Source: an uncultured Propionimicrobium sp. (GTDB lineage: Bacteria > Actinomycetota > Actinomycetes > Propionibacteriales > Propionibacteriaceae). From it: 64,000 nt of DNA. Below the pieces are notes generated by a model. That model saw nothing but the letters and a program-made list of their open reading frames with translations, was not told where the DNA came from and searched no databases. Both the position numbers and the translations under genes were made by a program. The stretch covers positions 62,001-126,000 of the forward strand of contig CAMIGX010000001.1 in NCBI GenBank assembly GCA_946221385.1, in the 5' to 3' direction. Below are positions 7,561-16,019 of the stretch, one piece after another. Position 1 is the first letter of the stretch, and each line of letters opens with the position of its first letter.

Positions 7561-10108
7561 TGCTCTGCTCCTTGTCTGCAGCCTCGACGACGACCATGCC
7601 GCTGCGGGCCGGTTTGCTGTGATATTCCTCGCCAGTGATGCGCTGTTTGTCCTTGTGGGAGTAGTTCTTGCGCTGCTCGGCGCTGACTCGTCCGTCCATC
7701 CAGTGATAGTCGCGCGGAGTGACGAAGCGCTGTTCGCCGTCACCGCTTGGCACGAACTTGGAGGTCGTCGAACCCACGATGACGATGGTGTTCATGTCGA
7801 CCCATTCGGGCTGGAAATCAGCCAACGTAGACATCACGACCTCCTGTTGCTTGCGGTCGGCGTGCGAGACCAGCGCGACCGGGGTGGTCGGCGGGCGATG
7901 CTTGGCGAAGATCTCTAGCGCGGTCGGCAGCTGTTCGATGCGGGTCCGCGAGCGCGGGTTATAGAGCGCTACGACGAAGTCACCTTGCGCCGCAGCCTCT
8001 AGTCGGTCGACGATCAGCTCCCAATCGGTGTGTAGATCAGATAGCGAGATCGTCGCGTGATCATGGCCGAGCGGTGCTCCGAGGATCGCTGATGCAGCTA
8101 GTTCGGCGGTGACGCCAGGCACGACCGTGACGTCAATGCCCTCGGTGCCCATCTCGAAGGTCGGGCTAGCCATGGCATAAATCGCAGGGTCACCGCCACA
8201 AACGAAGGCCACCCGCTTGCCCTCGCGGGCCGCGTCAATCGCGGCCCGGATGCGCTGTTCTTCGGTGCCCATCTTTGTAGCGAGGATCTGCGTCCCCGGC
8301 CGGGCCAGATCACGAATCTGCTTAACGTAGGGCGCATAGCCGGCGATGAAGCTGGCATCTTGGATCGCCTTGACCGCCCTCGGGGTGAGCAGATCACGCG
8401 AGCCCGGCCCGAGCCCGACGATCAACAGTTCGCCGCGGGCCGGCAGCCGGCCAATCGCGCAGGTCGCGACCGGAGATTTTTGCTTCTCGACTATCAGCTC
8501 AGCGCCGCGCGCTAACACCGAGGCTTCGCTGACGCTCGGCGTGCCGACCGCGTCCGAGACCGTCGTCGACGGATTCGGCACCTCGTGCCGGGCCAATTCC
8601 TCAGATCCATAGGTGTGGTACGGGATGCCTAGCGAGTTGGCCAATTTCAGCATGCCGAGCTCGCCAGCTTTGACCTCGTGACTGGTCAGCGCCACGACCG
8701 ACTCGATGCTCAGATTCGCCTGCGACAAGGTCTTTTCTAGTAGTTCGAGCAGTTCTTCGTAGCTCACCCCGGCGTTACAGCCCATGCCGACGACCAGTGA
8801 CTTCGGGTGCAGGAGCACCGTGGGAAGTTCGCTTGGTTCGGGGCTGGCGGCGTCAGTGACGACGATCCGCGCCGCAGGAACTTGAGCGTCCTCAGCGACA
8901 TTCGCTGGTAGCGCCGGCAGCGGCCAAGCCGCGGTGCGCTCGACGAGCACAGGCCGGCCATCCAAGATCGCCCGGGTGACGCCAGCGACGTCACCCGAAT
9001 AGGCCCATTCGAGTTGATCGAGGGCGGGAATGCCGACCGAGTCGGTAGCGGTAGTGACGACCGGGGTCGCACCCAGAGCTTCGCCGATGCGACGGGCCAG
9101 GTCGTTAGCACCCCCGACGTGACCGCCGACCAATGGGACGGCAAAGCGGCCGGCCTCGTCGACCACGACTACGCCTGGGTCGGTCTTCTTGTCCTTGAGC
9201 AGCGGAGCGATCAGCCGGGTCGTCGCCCCGGTGGCGAGGTGGGAAATGATCAGATCGCTGTGCGTCCAAGCAGCTGCCAGTCCGCGCGCCGCTGGTCCGT
9301 CGTAGCGCACTGATTCGACGCCGAGTCCAGCGTCGATCGCGTCAGCGTGCCGGCGGGCAGCATCCGAATTAGTAATCTGGGCGATCCGCAGACCCTGCAC
9401 GTCAACGGCCGCGTCATCATCGGCACTGTCGGTGCTGCTCGCGTCATGGGAATCTTCGGCGGTGAACGCGTCACCCTGCAAGACGGGGGTGTGCCCCAGC
9501 ACTGCGTCATCGTCAGGATGGTTGGCCAGCACCAAGACCACATGCGGCGAGCCGACCTCACCGCGCGCCAGCAGCTCGTCGCGGAAATAGACCCCGACCT
9601 GCTCGCCTGCTTCGCCGAGCTTTTCGCCGACGACATACCAACGCTCGACGTCCTCAAGAGCTTGCGCGATCTCGACCGCACCCCGCTTCGGGGCGGTCAA
9701 AATACCCACCTTCGGATGCACCCGGCAGGCGTGCAAGACCTCATCGAAGCCGCCGCCATGTCCCGAGACGAGCTGCGCGTCATCCCAGGGCAACGCGATC
9801 TTGGCGAATAATGCCTGCAACGAGCTGACCTCGGGGATGACTTCCACTTTCAAGCCAGCCTGACGGATGCGTCGGGTGACGCCCCACAGCAGCGGATCAC
9901 CGGAAGCCACCACCACGACCTTGGCGTCAGCTGGCAGCGACTGGATGCGTTCGATGGCTGGCGCGATCGTGCCGAGCACCTGCCGACGTGGCTCGTCGAC
10001 CTCTAGCGCATCCAGATGACGGGCGCCGCCGACCACCAGGTCTGCGGCAGCCGCCTCGCTGCGTAGCTGCTCGGAGAGCTCGCCCAGATAGCCAAAAATC
10101 CTGATCAC
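7553..10108 (-). CDS. cbiEGH: trifunctional corrin enzyme: CbiE methyltransferase, CbiG hydrolase, CbiH methyltransferase
   Basis: This 851-residue fusion covers three corrin steps. Residues 1 to about 205 are CbiE (C5-methyltransferase of precorrin-6, with VVVVASGDPLLWGV). An acidic Ser/Asp linker follows (about 212-235). Residues from about 236 to 545 are CbiG (cobalt-precorrin-5A hydrolase: SHLATGATTRLIAPLL, VVVDEAGRFAVPLVGGHVGG, VVGMGCNAG). Residues from about 570 to 795 are CbiH (C17-methyltransferase with ring contraction: IVGLGPGSRDLLTPRA, FVCGGDPAIYAMA, VVPGVTAELAASA, ALYNPRSR). A charged tail of about 55 residues follows with no domain I recognise. The GTG start overlaps the cbiF stop (GTGA) and has AGGAG 5 bases upstream. 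The fusion order matches that described for propionibacteria. CbiG marks the anaerobic, early-cobalt route. Confidence 0.93.
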   Translation of the reverse strand: MIRIFGYLGELSEQLRSEAAAADLVVGGARHLDALEVDEPRRQVLGTIAPAIERIQSLPADAKVVVVASGDPLLWGVTRRIRQAGLKVEVIPEVSSLQALFAKIALPWDDAQLVSGHGGGFDEVLHACRVHPKVGILTAPKRGAVEIAQALEDVERWYVVGEKLGEAGEQVGVYFRDELLARGEVGSPHVVLVLANHPDDDAVLGHTPVLQGDAFTAEDSHDASSTDSADDDAAVDVQGLRIAQITNSDAARRHADAIDAGLGVESVRYDGPAARGLAAAWTHSDLIISHLATGATTRLIAPLLKDKKTDPGVVVVDEAGRFAVPLVGGHVGGANDLARRIGEALGATPVVTTATDSVGIPALDQLEWAYSGDVAGVTRAILDGRPVLVERTAAWPLPALPANVAEDAQVPAARIVVTDAASPEPSELPTVLLHPKSLVVGMGCNAGVSYEELLELLEKTLSQANLSIESVVALTSHEVKAGELGMLKLANSLGIPYHTYGSEELARHEVPNPSTTVSDAVGTPSVSEASVLARGAELIVEKQKSPVATCAIGRLPARGELLIVGLGPGSRDLLTPRAVKAIQDASFIAGYAPYVKQIRDLARPGTQILATKMGTEEQRIRAAIDAAREGKRVAFVCGGDPAIYAMASPTFEMGTEGIDVTVVPGVTAELAASAILGAPLGHDHATISLSDLHTDWELIVDRLEAAAQGDFVVALYNPRSRTRIEQLPTALEIFAKHRPPTTPVALVSHADRKQQEVVMSTLADFQPEWVDMNTIVIVGSTTSKFVPSGDGEQRFVTPRDYHWMDGRVSAEQRKNYSHKDKQRITGEEYHSKPARSGMVVVEAADKEQSND

Positions 10109-10971
10109 TGCTGCTCCTGATCTGTCGATGATTCGACGGTCGCTGCGACGCCAATAGCGCCTTGACTACGTAATTCTTGCTGCGCAGCGGCGTCTGCCTT
10201 GCGATATTCGTGCCGGAAACCGGGGTGATAGAGATGGGACCGTTTGACTTGCGGCCCTTCGGCCAGCGCCGGCCCGACGAGCACGATGGTGTGTTTCCAC
10301 AGTTTGTGTTCGTGCATGGTCGCGGAAAGATCTTTCAGCTCGCAGCGCCACATCGCCTGATCTGGCCAGGTGACGGCGTAGCCGATGATGCATGGCGTGT
10401 CCGGCGGATAGCCGCCCTCGAGCAGTGCCTCTTGTAGGGCTTTGTTGCGGGCTGCGGATAGATAGATGGCCATCGTCGTGCCGTGCTGAGCGAAACCTGC
10501 GACGGTCTCTTTGGGTGGCATCGGGGTCCTGCCGCCCTCGAGGCGGGTCAAGATCACCGATTGGGCGACCTCCGGGGCTGTGAGTTCGACGTCCATGACG
10601 GCCGCCGCCGCCGAAAAGGCGGAGATGCCCGGTACGGTCTCGAACTCGATGCCGACTTGATTGCATAGCTCGCGCTGTTCTGCCGTCGCGCCATAGAAGT
10701 TCGGATCGCCAGTGTGCACCCGCGCGATCAGCAAGCCCTCGTCGCGAGCTTTGATCAGCAGCGGTTCGAGATCTTCTAGCGGCAGCGACGCCGAATCGAC
10801 GATCTCAGCTTCCGGCTTGTGATTTTCGATGATGCCCGGATGCACCAGCGAGGAGGCCCAGATGATGATGTCGGCCTGTTCGATGACGCGCGCGCCGCGC
10901 ACGCTGATCAGATCTGCCGCGCCTGGGCCAGCGCCGACGAAAACGACCTTGCCGCGCTCCTGCTGGCTCAT
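10105..10971 (-). CDS. cbiF: precorrin-4 / cobalt-precorrin-4 C11-methyltransferase
   Basis: CbiF/CobM methylates C11 with SAM. The 288 residues show the family landmarks: VVFVGAGPGAADLISVRGARVIEQAD at the N-terminus (GAGPGAADL is the glycine-rich loop), ARVHTGDPNFYGA, VPGISAFSAAAA, LTRLEGGRTPMPP and AIYLSAARNK. The C-terminus carries the usual KRSHLYHPGFRHEYR and then about 30 extra residues rich in Ala and Gln. It overlaps cbiL upstream and cbiEGH downstream by 4 bases each, so the operon is tightly coupled. Confidence 0.94.
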   Translation of the reverse strand: MSQQERGKVVFVGAGPGAADLISVRGARVIEQADIIIWASSLVHPGIIENHKPEAEIVDSASLPLEDLEPLLIKARDEGLLIARVHTGDPNFYGATAEQRELCNQVGIEFETVPGISAFSAAAAVMDVELTAPEVAQSVILTRLEGGRTPMPPKETVAGFAQHGTTMAIYLSAARNKALQEALLEGGYPPDTPCIIGYAVTWPDQAMWRCELKDLSATMHEHKLWKHTIVLVGPALAEGPQVKRSHLYHPGFRHEYRKADAAAQQELRSQGAIGVAATVESSTDQEQQ

Positions 10972-11747
10972 AGTCTGCCTCCGATGTCAGTGCGTTTGGG
11001 TGCGCTCAGCACCGTCGAGAAATAGGGCAATTTGGCGGCGTCGAGCTCGTCTAAGGAATGCCACAACTGCTCACGCTCGGTGCCCACATCGGTGCCAATG
11101 ACGGCGTCGCGCTCGTGGGCGCGCAATTCATCAGCGAGCTCGCCGAATTCGCGGCCGCCCTTATAGACCACGACGGTGTCGGCGACCTCGAGCAATTCAC
11201 CCAGCCGCTGCGAGCCAGCGGTGTGTGGATAAAGACAGAGCACCTCTTGGCCCTCGGTCAATGGCGTACGAGAGCGCGCCGCCAGCGCCTGCATCGCGGT
11301 GATGCCAGGAATGACTTCGACCTCGACTTGTGGCAATTGCGCTAGCACGTGACCAGCCAGATAGCTGAAGGTCGAGAAGACTGACGGATCACCCACAGTC
11401 GCGAAGGCCACCGATTGTGCGCCAGCTGCATAGGCGTCCAGCGCGGCCTGCGCCGACAACTGCCAGGCTGCAGCACGATTCGGCCCGACGCCGCGGCGCT
11501 CGCGCATCGCGAAGGGAATGCGCTGCAGCCGGCCACGCAATCGACAGACGTCGGTGATGATCAGTTCTGCGCGTCCTGGGCCATCTTCTGATGCTTCGGT
11601 CGTTGGCACCAGGACGACGTCGGCGTCCTCTAGGGCCCGGACGGCGGCCAGCGTCAATAGCTGGGGATCGCCAGGACCGACTCCAACGCCGATCAGTCTG
11701 CGGGGCGCGCTTGGTGCGTCAGCTTTGACGACGCGTTGTTGACTCAA
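10968..11747 (-). CDS. cbiL: precorrin-2 / cobalt-factor II C20-methyltransferase
   Basis: CbiL/CobI adds the C20 methyl group that is lost later at ring contraction. The 259-residue protein has IGVGVGPGDPQLLTLAAVRAL, VAFATVGDPSVFSTFSYLA and VIPGITAMQALAARS, the normal motifs of the uroporphyrin methyltransferase fold with CbiL features. It begins with TTG at 11747; AAGGAGG lies 6 bases upstream, which decides the start. It is the first gene of cbiL-cbiF-cbiEGH-cbiX and follows a cobalamin riboswitch. Confidence 0.94.
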   Translation of the reverse strand: MSQQRVVKADAPSAPRRLIGVGVGPGDPQLLTLAAVRALEDADVVLVPTTEASEDGPGRAELIITDVCRLRGRLQRIPFAMRERRGVGPNRAAAWQLSAQAALDAYAAGAQSVAFATVGDPSVFSTFSYLAGHVLAQLPQVEVEVIPGITAMQALAARSRTPLTEGQEVLCLYPHTAGSQRLGELLEVADTVVVYKGGREFGELADELRAHERDAVIGTDVGTEREQLWHSLDELDAAKLPYFSTVLSAPKRTDIGGRL

Positions 11748-11760
11748 TGCCGTCCTCCTT

Positions 11761-11890
11761 GGGTGCCTCGCCCATTGGGTCGGAAAATTAATGACCCAAT
11801 TTGAGGGTTTCGAGTATCTGGCTTCCAGCTTGGCCGGTCACAGTGGCGGGACCGCGCCGGGTTCGCACCGGCTTCCTCGTATTGTCTTGG
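11761..11890 (-). promoter_or_regulatory. cobalamin riboswitch and expression platform upstream of cbiL
   Basis: On the minus strand the aptamer reads GGAAGCCGGTGCGAACCCGG, then CGCGGTCCCGCCACTGTGACC with the B12 box, then GGAAGCCAGATAC. The closing helix is CGAG (11876-11879) with CTCG (11811-11814). Between aptamer and gene, ATTGGGTC (11793-11800) can pair either with GACCCAAT (11774-11781, 8 bp) or with ACCCAA (11759-11764), which overlaps the Shine-Dalgarno AAGGAGG (11754-11760). These two folds exclude each other and suggest translational control. Aptamer call firm; platform folding inferred by eye. Confidence 0.92.
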
Positions 11891-11946
11891 GAAAGTCTTG
11901 CACACTAGCTGTCATGGCGGTTTATTTGTCTTGCTGGCGGCTCAGA

Positions 11947-11975
11947 TTGGACAAACTAATGAGAGTCATTATCAT
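11947..11975 (+). promoter_or_regulatory. promoter with Fur-family-like operator before the first binding lipoprotein
   Basis: A promoter can be read as TTGGAC (11947-11952), 17 bases, TATCAT (11970-11975). Over its spacer and -10 lies TGAGAGT-C-ATTATCA (11960-11974), which matches the 7-1-7 Fur consensus TGATAAT-N-ATTATCA at 12 of 14 positions. A metal-responsive Fur-family repressor (Fur, or possibly Zur) bound here would block the promoter. The same region lies upstream of the divergent cbiL leader. Regulator identity is inferred. Confidence 0.6.
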
Positions 11976-11999
11976 TAAAGTGATCTTGAAAGGATGCTG

Positions 12000-13112
12000 A
12001 TGACCTTTTCTGCTGTCTGCAAGCGCGCGGCTGCCCTCGTCGCCGTGGGCGCCATCTTGACCGCCTGCGGTGTGCCCTCGGACGCCCGACCGCAACCAGG
12101 CAGCTCCGGATCAAGCTCACCGACGTCAGCCACGAGTAGCGCTGCAGTAGCGACCACGACCCTGCCCGGCACTAAAGCAGCACTATCGGGGACAACCTTT
12201 CCGATGACGGTGACTGACTGGAATGGCCAGCAGACGACCTTCACCGAACCACCAAAGCGCGTCGCGCTAGTCAACGGCTCGTCGTTCAATATTTGGTACG
12301 ACGCCGGCGGAACCGCGGTGGGCATCGCTAACAAGAGCACCAGCAACAAACTGCTGCCTGACGTCGAGCAGCAGCTGGCCGACGTACCCCAGCTAGGGCC
12401 CAGCCGAGCGATCGACGCCGAGAAATTGACCGCACTCAATCCTGACCTGGTCATCGCCGCCGGACATTCGCAAGAAAAGCTGGTCGAATCAATGCAGGCG
12501 ATGGGGGTCAACGTCATTGGCATGACGATGCGCACCCGGGACGATCTGCAAATGGCCTACGAGATCTTCGGCGCACTGAATGGCAAGCATGACCAGGCCA
12601 AAGCCAAGTTCGACGCGATCAAAGCTGCCGCGGATGAAGTCGTCGCGAAATTCCCGAAAGAGCCCAAGACCAAGGTCGCGATCGTCTCGGTCAATCCGCA
12701 AGGTTTGACGGTGAAATTACCCAACTCGACCGCCGGCGAAATGGCTAACCAACTGGGCTTGGACAATGTCGTCAAAGGCGTCACTGCGAACGCCCCAAAT
12801 AGCGAGGATGCTCCGCTGGACATCGAATATCTGGTCAAGCACCAGCCGGACGTCATTTTGGTCACCTCGCATGCCGGCAGCAATCAGATCGCAAAAGAGC
12901 GGCTCGAAGAACATTTCAACACCAATTCTGCCTGGCAAGCCGTCGATGCAGTGCGCGACGGCAAGGTGAAATTCTTGCCGCAGGAATATTTTCTCCTGCA
13001 TGCCGGACCGTTTTACGCGGATGCAATGAAATACATGGCAGCCTCAGTGCATCCCGAGATCTTCGGTGAACCCACACAGCCTGAACACTTAGGTTCACCT
13101 GAGTCCCGCTAA
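12000..13112 (+). CDS. FecB/BtuF-family substrate-binding lipoprotein 1
   Basis: Extracytoplasmic binding component of a siderophore/haem/cobalamin-type ABC importer, anchored by a lipid at Cys23 (AILTAC lipobox). The mature part starts with a Ser/Thr-rich linker and then a periplasmic-binding-protein type 2 fold: TDWNGQQTTFTEPPKRVALV, LNPDLVIAAGHSQ, and a family C-terminus LPQEYFLLHAGPFYADAMKY. I chose ATG 12000 because GAAAGG ends 6 bases before it; ATG 11994 is possible. It is the most diverged of four paralogues in the window and the only one next to chlD-chlI. The promoter carries a Fur-like box, not a riboswitch, so the ligand may be iron-related or a corrinoid taken up under metal control. 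No permease gene follows it, so it may use the permease at 22,821. Confidence 0.82.
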   Translation: MTFSAVCKRAAALVAVGAILTACGVPSDARPQPGSSGSSSPTSATSSAAVATTTLPGTKAALSGTTFPMTVTDWNGQQTTFTEPPKRVALVNGSSFNIWYDAGGTAVGIANKSTSNKLLPDVEQQLADVPQLGPSRAIDAEKLTALNPDLVIAAGHSQEKLVESMQAMGVNVIGMTMRTRDDLQMAYEIFGALNGKHDQAKAKFDAIKAAADEVVAKFPKEPKTKVAIVSVNPQGLTVKLPNSTAGEMANQLGLDNVVKGVTANAPNSEDAPLDIEYLVKHQPDVILVTSHAGSNQIAKERLEEHFNTNSAWQAVDAVRDGKVKFLPQEYFLLHAGPFYADAMKYMAASVHPEIFGEPTQPEHLGSPESR

Positions 13113-13197
13113 GATCGCAGAATGTTTGGCTGCAGCGATCAGCTCTGCTGGCATCTGCCTGCTTGGCGGACGGATCGCCGATGAGAGTGGCTCACTA

Positions 13198-15030
13198 ATG
13201 ACTCGGACATTGTTCCCATTCGCAGCGATCATTGGGCAGGCGGAGCTGAAACATGCCCTGTTACTGACGGTCATCAATCCGCGCATCGGCGGGGTCTTGA
13301 TCCGTGGCGAACGCGGCACAGCGAAGTCGACAGTGGTGCGGGCACTAGACGAACTCTTGCCCGGGCCACTACGCACCTTGGCGCTGAGCGCCAGCGAAGA
13401 AAATGTGCTGGGCGGCCTTGATCTGGAGCGCACGCTAGCTGATGGCAGCCCGGTCTATAAGCCCGGACTACTGGCTGAAGCTGACGGCGGGATCGTATAC
13501 GTCGACGAGATCAATTTGCTGGACGAGCACTTAGCCAATCTCGTCTTGGACGCATCCTCTTCTGGAGTCATTCGCCTGGAACGCGAGGGGCTATCAGTGC
13601 AGGCGGCCAGTGACTTCGCCTTGGTCGGCACCATGAACCCGGAAGAGGGGCCGCTAGCTGCGCAGTTGACTGACCGCTTTGGGCTATGCGTCGACGTCGT
13701 AGGAGAGTCGCAGCTGACTGATCGAATGGAGATCATCGCCCGGCGACTAGCTTTTGACGCCGCCCCGAGAACCTTCCGCGAGAGCTATGCAGAAGAACAG
13801 AAAGCCTTGTCAGATCGACTTTCGGAGGCCCGGAAACGCATCGACCAGGTGCAGCTACCGGACAGCGTGAGTGAATATGCCGCCGAACTGGCTGGCGCCG
13901 CCATGGTCGCGGGGCACCGGGCAGACTTGACGATCGCGCTGGCCGCGCAAGCAAATGCTGCTTGGGCTGGCCGAAGCCTGACCACGATCGCTGACGTGGA
14001 TGCGGTCGCTGAGATGGCATTGCGGCACCGTCGCCGCGAGCTGGATGCAGCGAATCCGCAGCAGCCATCGGCTTCTCCCCCGCCGTCGGAATTGTCTGAC
14101 GAAGCAGCACATGCTGAGCAGCCGGCCCACGACGCAGCTGCCGACCAGCTGGCACAGGTCGGTGAGCCATTCGCGGTGCGCACACTTTCCCAGGTGGTTG
14201 ATCGGGTGCCGCGCAGCGGACGCGGGCGGCGATCCCAATCATTGGCCGCCGATGCGCGGGGTCATGTGATCGGTTGGCGGCCAACCAGCGAACCGCTGGA
14301 TCTGGCGGTCGCCGCCACCCTGCGAGCAGCCGCGCCGCATCAGATTCGACGCCGAGCGCTCGCCCAACAGCGACGCGATTCCCGAGCTGACTTGGCGATT
14401 CTCATCGAACCCAGTGATTGGCAGCGACGCAAGCGGACGCGCAAGACCAGCTCGGTGGTGGTCTTGGTCGTTGACGCCTCTGGTTCGATGGGCGCTAGAA
14501 ATCGCATGGTTGCGTCCAAGGGTGCCGTGCTATCGCTGCTGTTGGACGCCTATGTGAAACGCGATCAAGTCGCGCTTGTTAGTTTTCGCGGCGAGGATGC
14601 CCAAGTTTTAGTGCCGGCGACTTCCTCTATTGAGTTGGCGCGCGATCGGCTGCGCGAGTTGCCCACCGGCGGCCGCACGCCGCTGTCAGCTGGCTTGCTC
14701 ATAGCCGTCAAGACTGTCCAACCGATACTGCTGAAAGATCCGCACGCCCGACCGCTGATCGTCGTCGTCACTGATGGCCGGGGCAACGTCAATCTGGCTG
14801 GAGAGGTCTCCCGTGGGGCGACCGACGAGGCCATCGCATTAGCCGCCAGGCTTAGTGCCGATTCGCGGATCAGCTGGGTCGTAGTCGATACCGAGCCGGG
14901 GGTGACAGCGCGTGGCCGCAGCATGGATCTAGCCCGAGCGCTCGGCGCGCATCATTTCAGCATCGATCAATTGCGTGCCGATCAGTTGGTAAATGTCGTC
15001 AATAGCGTCCGAGATGAACAGGAGAGTTGA
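13198..15030 (+). CDS. chlD: magnesium-chelatase D-type subunit (AAA+ plus VWA), probable partner of CobN
   Basis: About 610 residues. Residues 1 to about 270 are an AAA+ domain with GVLIRGERGTAKSTVVRAL (Walker A), GIVYVDEINLLDEHL (Walker B) and LVGTMNPEEGPLAAQLTDRFG. A Pro/Ala/acid-rich linker follows, then a C-terminal VWA domain with the MIDAS sequence DASGSMG (Asp426). In bacteria lacking CobS/CobT, ChlI/ChlD-like proteins are thought to drive CobN; here cobN lies about 9.7 kb away. Both ATPase motifs look intact, which is not the rule for D subunits. I chose ATG 13198 because MTRTLFPFAAIIGQ is where the family starts; a TTG at 13126 would add 24 unsupported residues. The stop is one base before the chlI start. 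Confidence 0.85.
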   Translation: MTRTLFPFAAIIGQAELKHALLLTVINPRIGGVLIRGERGTAKSTVVRALDELLPGPLRTLALSASEENVLGGLDLERTLADGSPVYKPGLLAEADGGIVYVDEINLLDEHLANLVLDASSSGVIRLEREGLSVQAASDFALVGTMNPEEGPLAAQLTDRFGLCVDVVGESQLTDRMEIIARRLAFDAAPRTFRESYAEEQKALSDRLSEARKRIDQVQLPDSVSEYAAELAGAAMVAGHRADLTIALAAQANAAWAGRSLTTIADVDAVAEMALRHRRRELDAANPQQPSASPPPSELSDEAAHAEQPAHDAAADQLAQVGEPFAVRTLSQVVDRVPRSGRGRRSQSLAADARGHVIGWRPTSEPLDLAVAATLRAAAPHQIRRRALAQQRRDSRADLAILIEPSDWQRRKRTRKTSSVVVLVVDASGSMGARNRMVASKGAVLSLLLDAYVKRDQVALVSFRGEDAQVLVPATSSIELARDRLRELPTGGRTPLSAGLLIAVKTVQPILLKDPHARPLIVVVTDGRGNVNLAGEVSRGATDEAIALAARLSADSRISWVVVDTEPGVTARGRSMDLARALGAHHFSIDQLRADQLVNVVNSVRDEQES

Positions 15031-15031
15031 G

Positions 15032-16009
15032 ATGAAACGTCCGAATTACCCGTTCGCCGCGATCGTCGGCCAAGAGGACATGAAGTTGGCGTTGATCTTG
15101 ACGATCATTTCTCCTGAACTGTCGGGAGTTCTGATTCGTGGCGAGAAGGGCACCGCTAAGTCGACCGCGGTTCGCGGGTTAGCCGAACTATTACCCGAAC
15201 GCGTCGAGGTCGGCCAGTCCCCCTTCCACCTTTCGGAATCTGAGTTCGACGAATATGCCGCCGAACTGGGGTTAGTGGACATCGAAGCGAAGTTGACGCA
15301 CACCCGAGTGCCGGTGGTTGAGCTGCCGCTCGGGGCGACCGAAGACCGCGTGACTGGCACGCTAGATCTAGAGTCAGCGTTGACCAATGGACAACGTCGT
15401 TTTGAGCCGGGCCTGCTGGCCGCCGCGCACCGCGGCATCTTGTATGTCGACGAGGTCAACCTGCTCGATGACCATGTCGTCGACATCTTGCTGGACTCCG
15501 CGGCGATGGGCGTCAACACCGTCGAGCGAGAAGGCATTTCACTGACTCATCCCGCGAGGTTTTCCCTAGTCGGAACGATGAATCCCGAAGAGGGCGAGTT
15601 GCGCCCGCAGCTTTTGGATCGATTCGGTATGTGCGTGACGGTGCGCGGCGAAAGCGATCCGGCTCGGCGCGTTGAGATCATCAATCGCCGCTTGGCCTAT
15701 GAGGACGATCCACAAGCTTTCGCGGATAGTTTCGCCGAGGCGAGCCAGCAGCTCGCTGAGCAGATCGCACGGGCCATCGAACTGGTTCGGCAAGTTCAAA
15801 TCGGCGAAGATGTGCTGCAGCATGCGGCCCAGACGGCGCTGGCCGCGGGTGTGGACGGTCACCGCGCAGACCTGATGATGGTGCGGGCTGCGCGCGGCTT
15901 AGCCGCCTGGGATGGTCGTCGCAATATCACCGAAGCCGACTTGGTTCAGGCCGCGCGCTTGGTATTGCCCCATCGCATGCGACGCAATCCGCTCGACGCA
16001 ATCAGATGA
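15032..16009 (+). CDS. chlI: magnesium-chelatase I-type AAA+ subunit, probable partner of CobN
   Basis: The 325-residue protein is a ChlI/BchI-type ATPase: PNYPFAAIVGQEDMKLAL, GVLIRGEKGTAKSTAVRGLA (Walker A), VVELPLGATEDRVTGTLDLE, GILYVDEVNLLDDHVVDILL (Walker B), FSLVGTMNPEEGELRPQLLD and the GHRADLMMVRAARGLAAWDGR sensor region. It should assemble with ChlD and a large porphyrin-binding subunit. The only such subunit in the window is CobN, and no bacteriochlorophyll genes are present, so cobalt is the likely metal. The start is ATG 15032, with AGGAG 8 bases upstream inside chlD. Confidence 0.9.
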   Translation: MKRPNYPFAAIVGQEDMKLALILTIISPELSGVLIRGEKGTAKSTAVRGLAELLPERVEVGQSPFHLSESEFDEYAAELGLVDIEAKLTHTRVPVVELPLGATEDRVTGTLDLESALTNGQRRFEPGLLAAAHRGILYVDEVNLLDDHVVDILLDSAAMGVNTVEREGISLTHPARFSLVGTMNPEEGELRPQLLDRFGMCVTVRGESDPARRVEIINRRLAYEDDPQAFADSFAEASQQLAEQIARAIELVRQVQIGEDVLQHAAQTALAAGVDGHRADLMMVRAARGLAAWDGRRNITEADLVQAARLVLPHRMRRNPLDAIR

Positions 16010-16019
16010 ACAGGTGTCG

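Noticed and set aside
13089..13106. TTAGGTTCACCTGAG-like sequence resembling an iron-box half site
   Set aside because: It lies inside the end of the lipoprotein 1 coding frame and only one half fits; probably chance.
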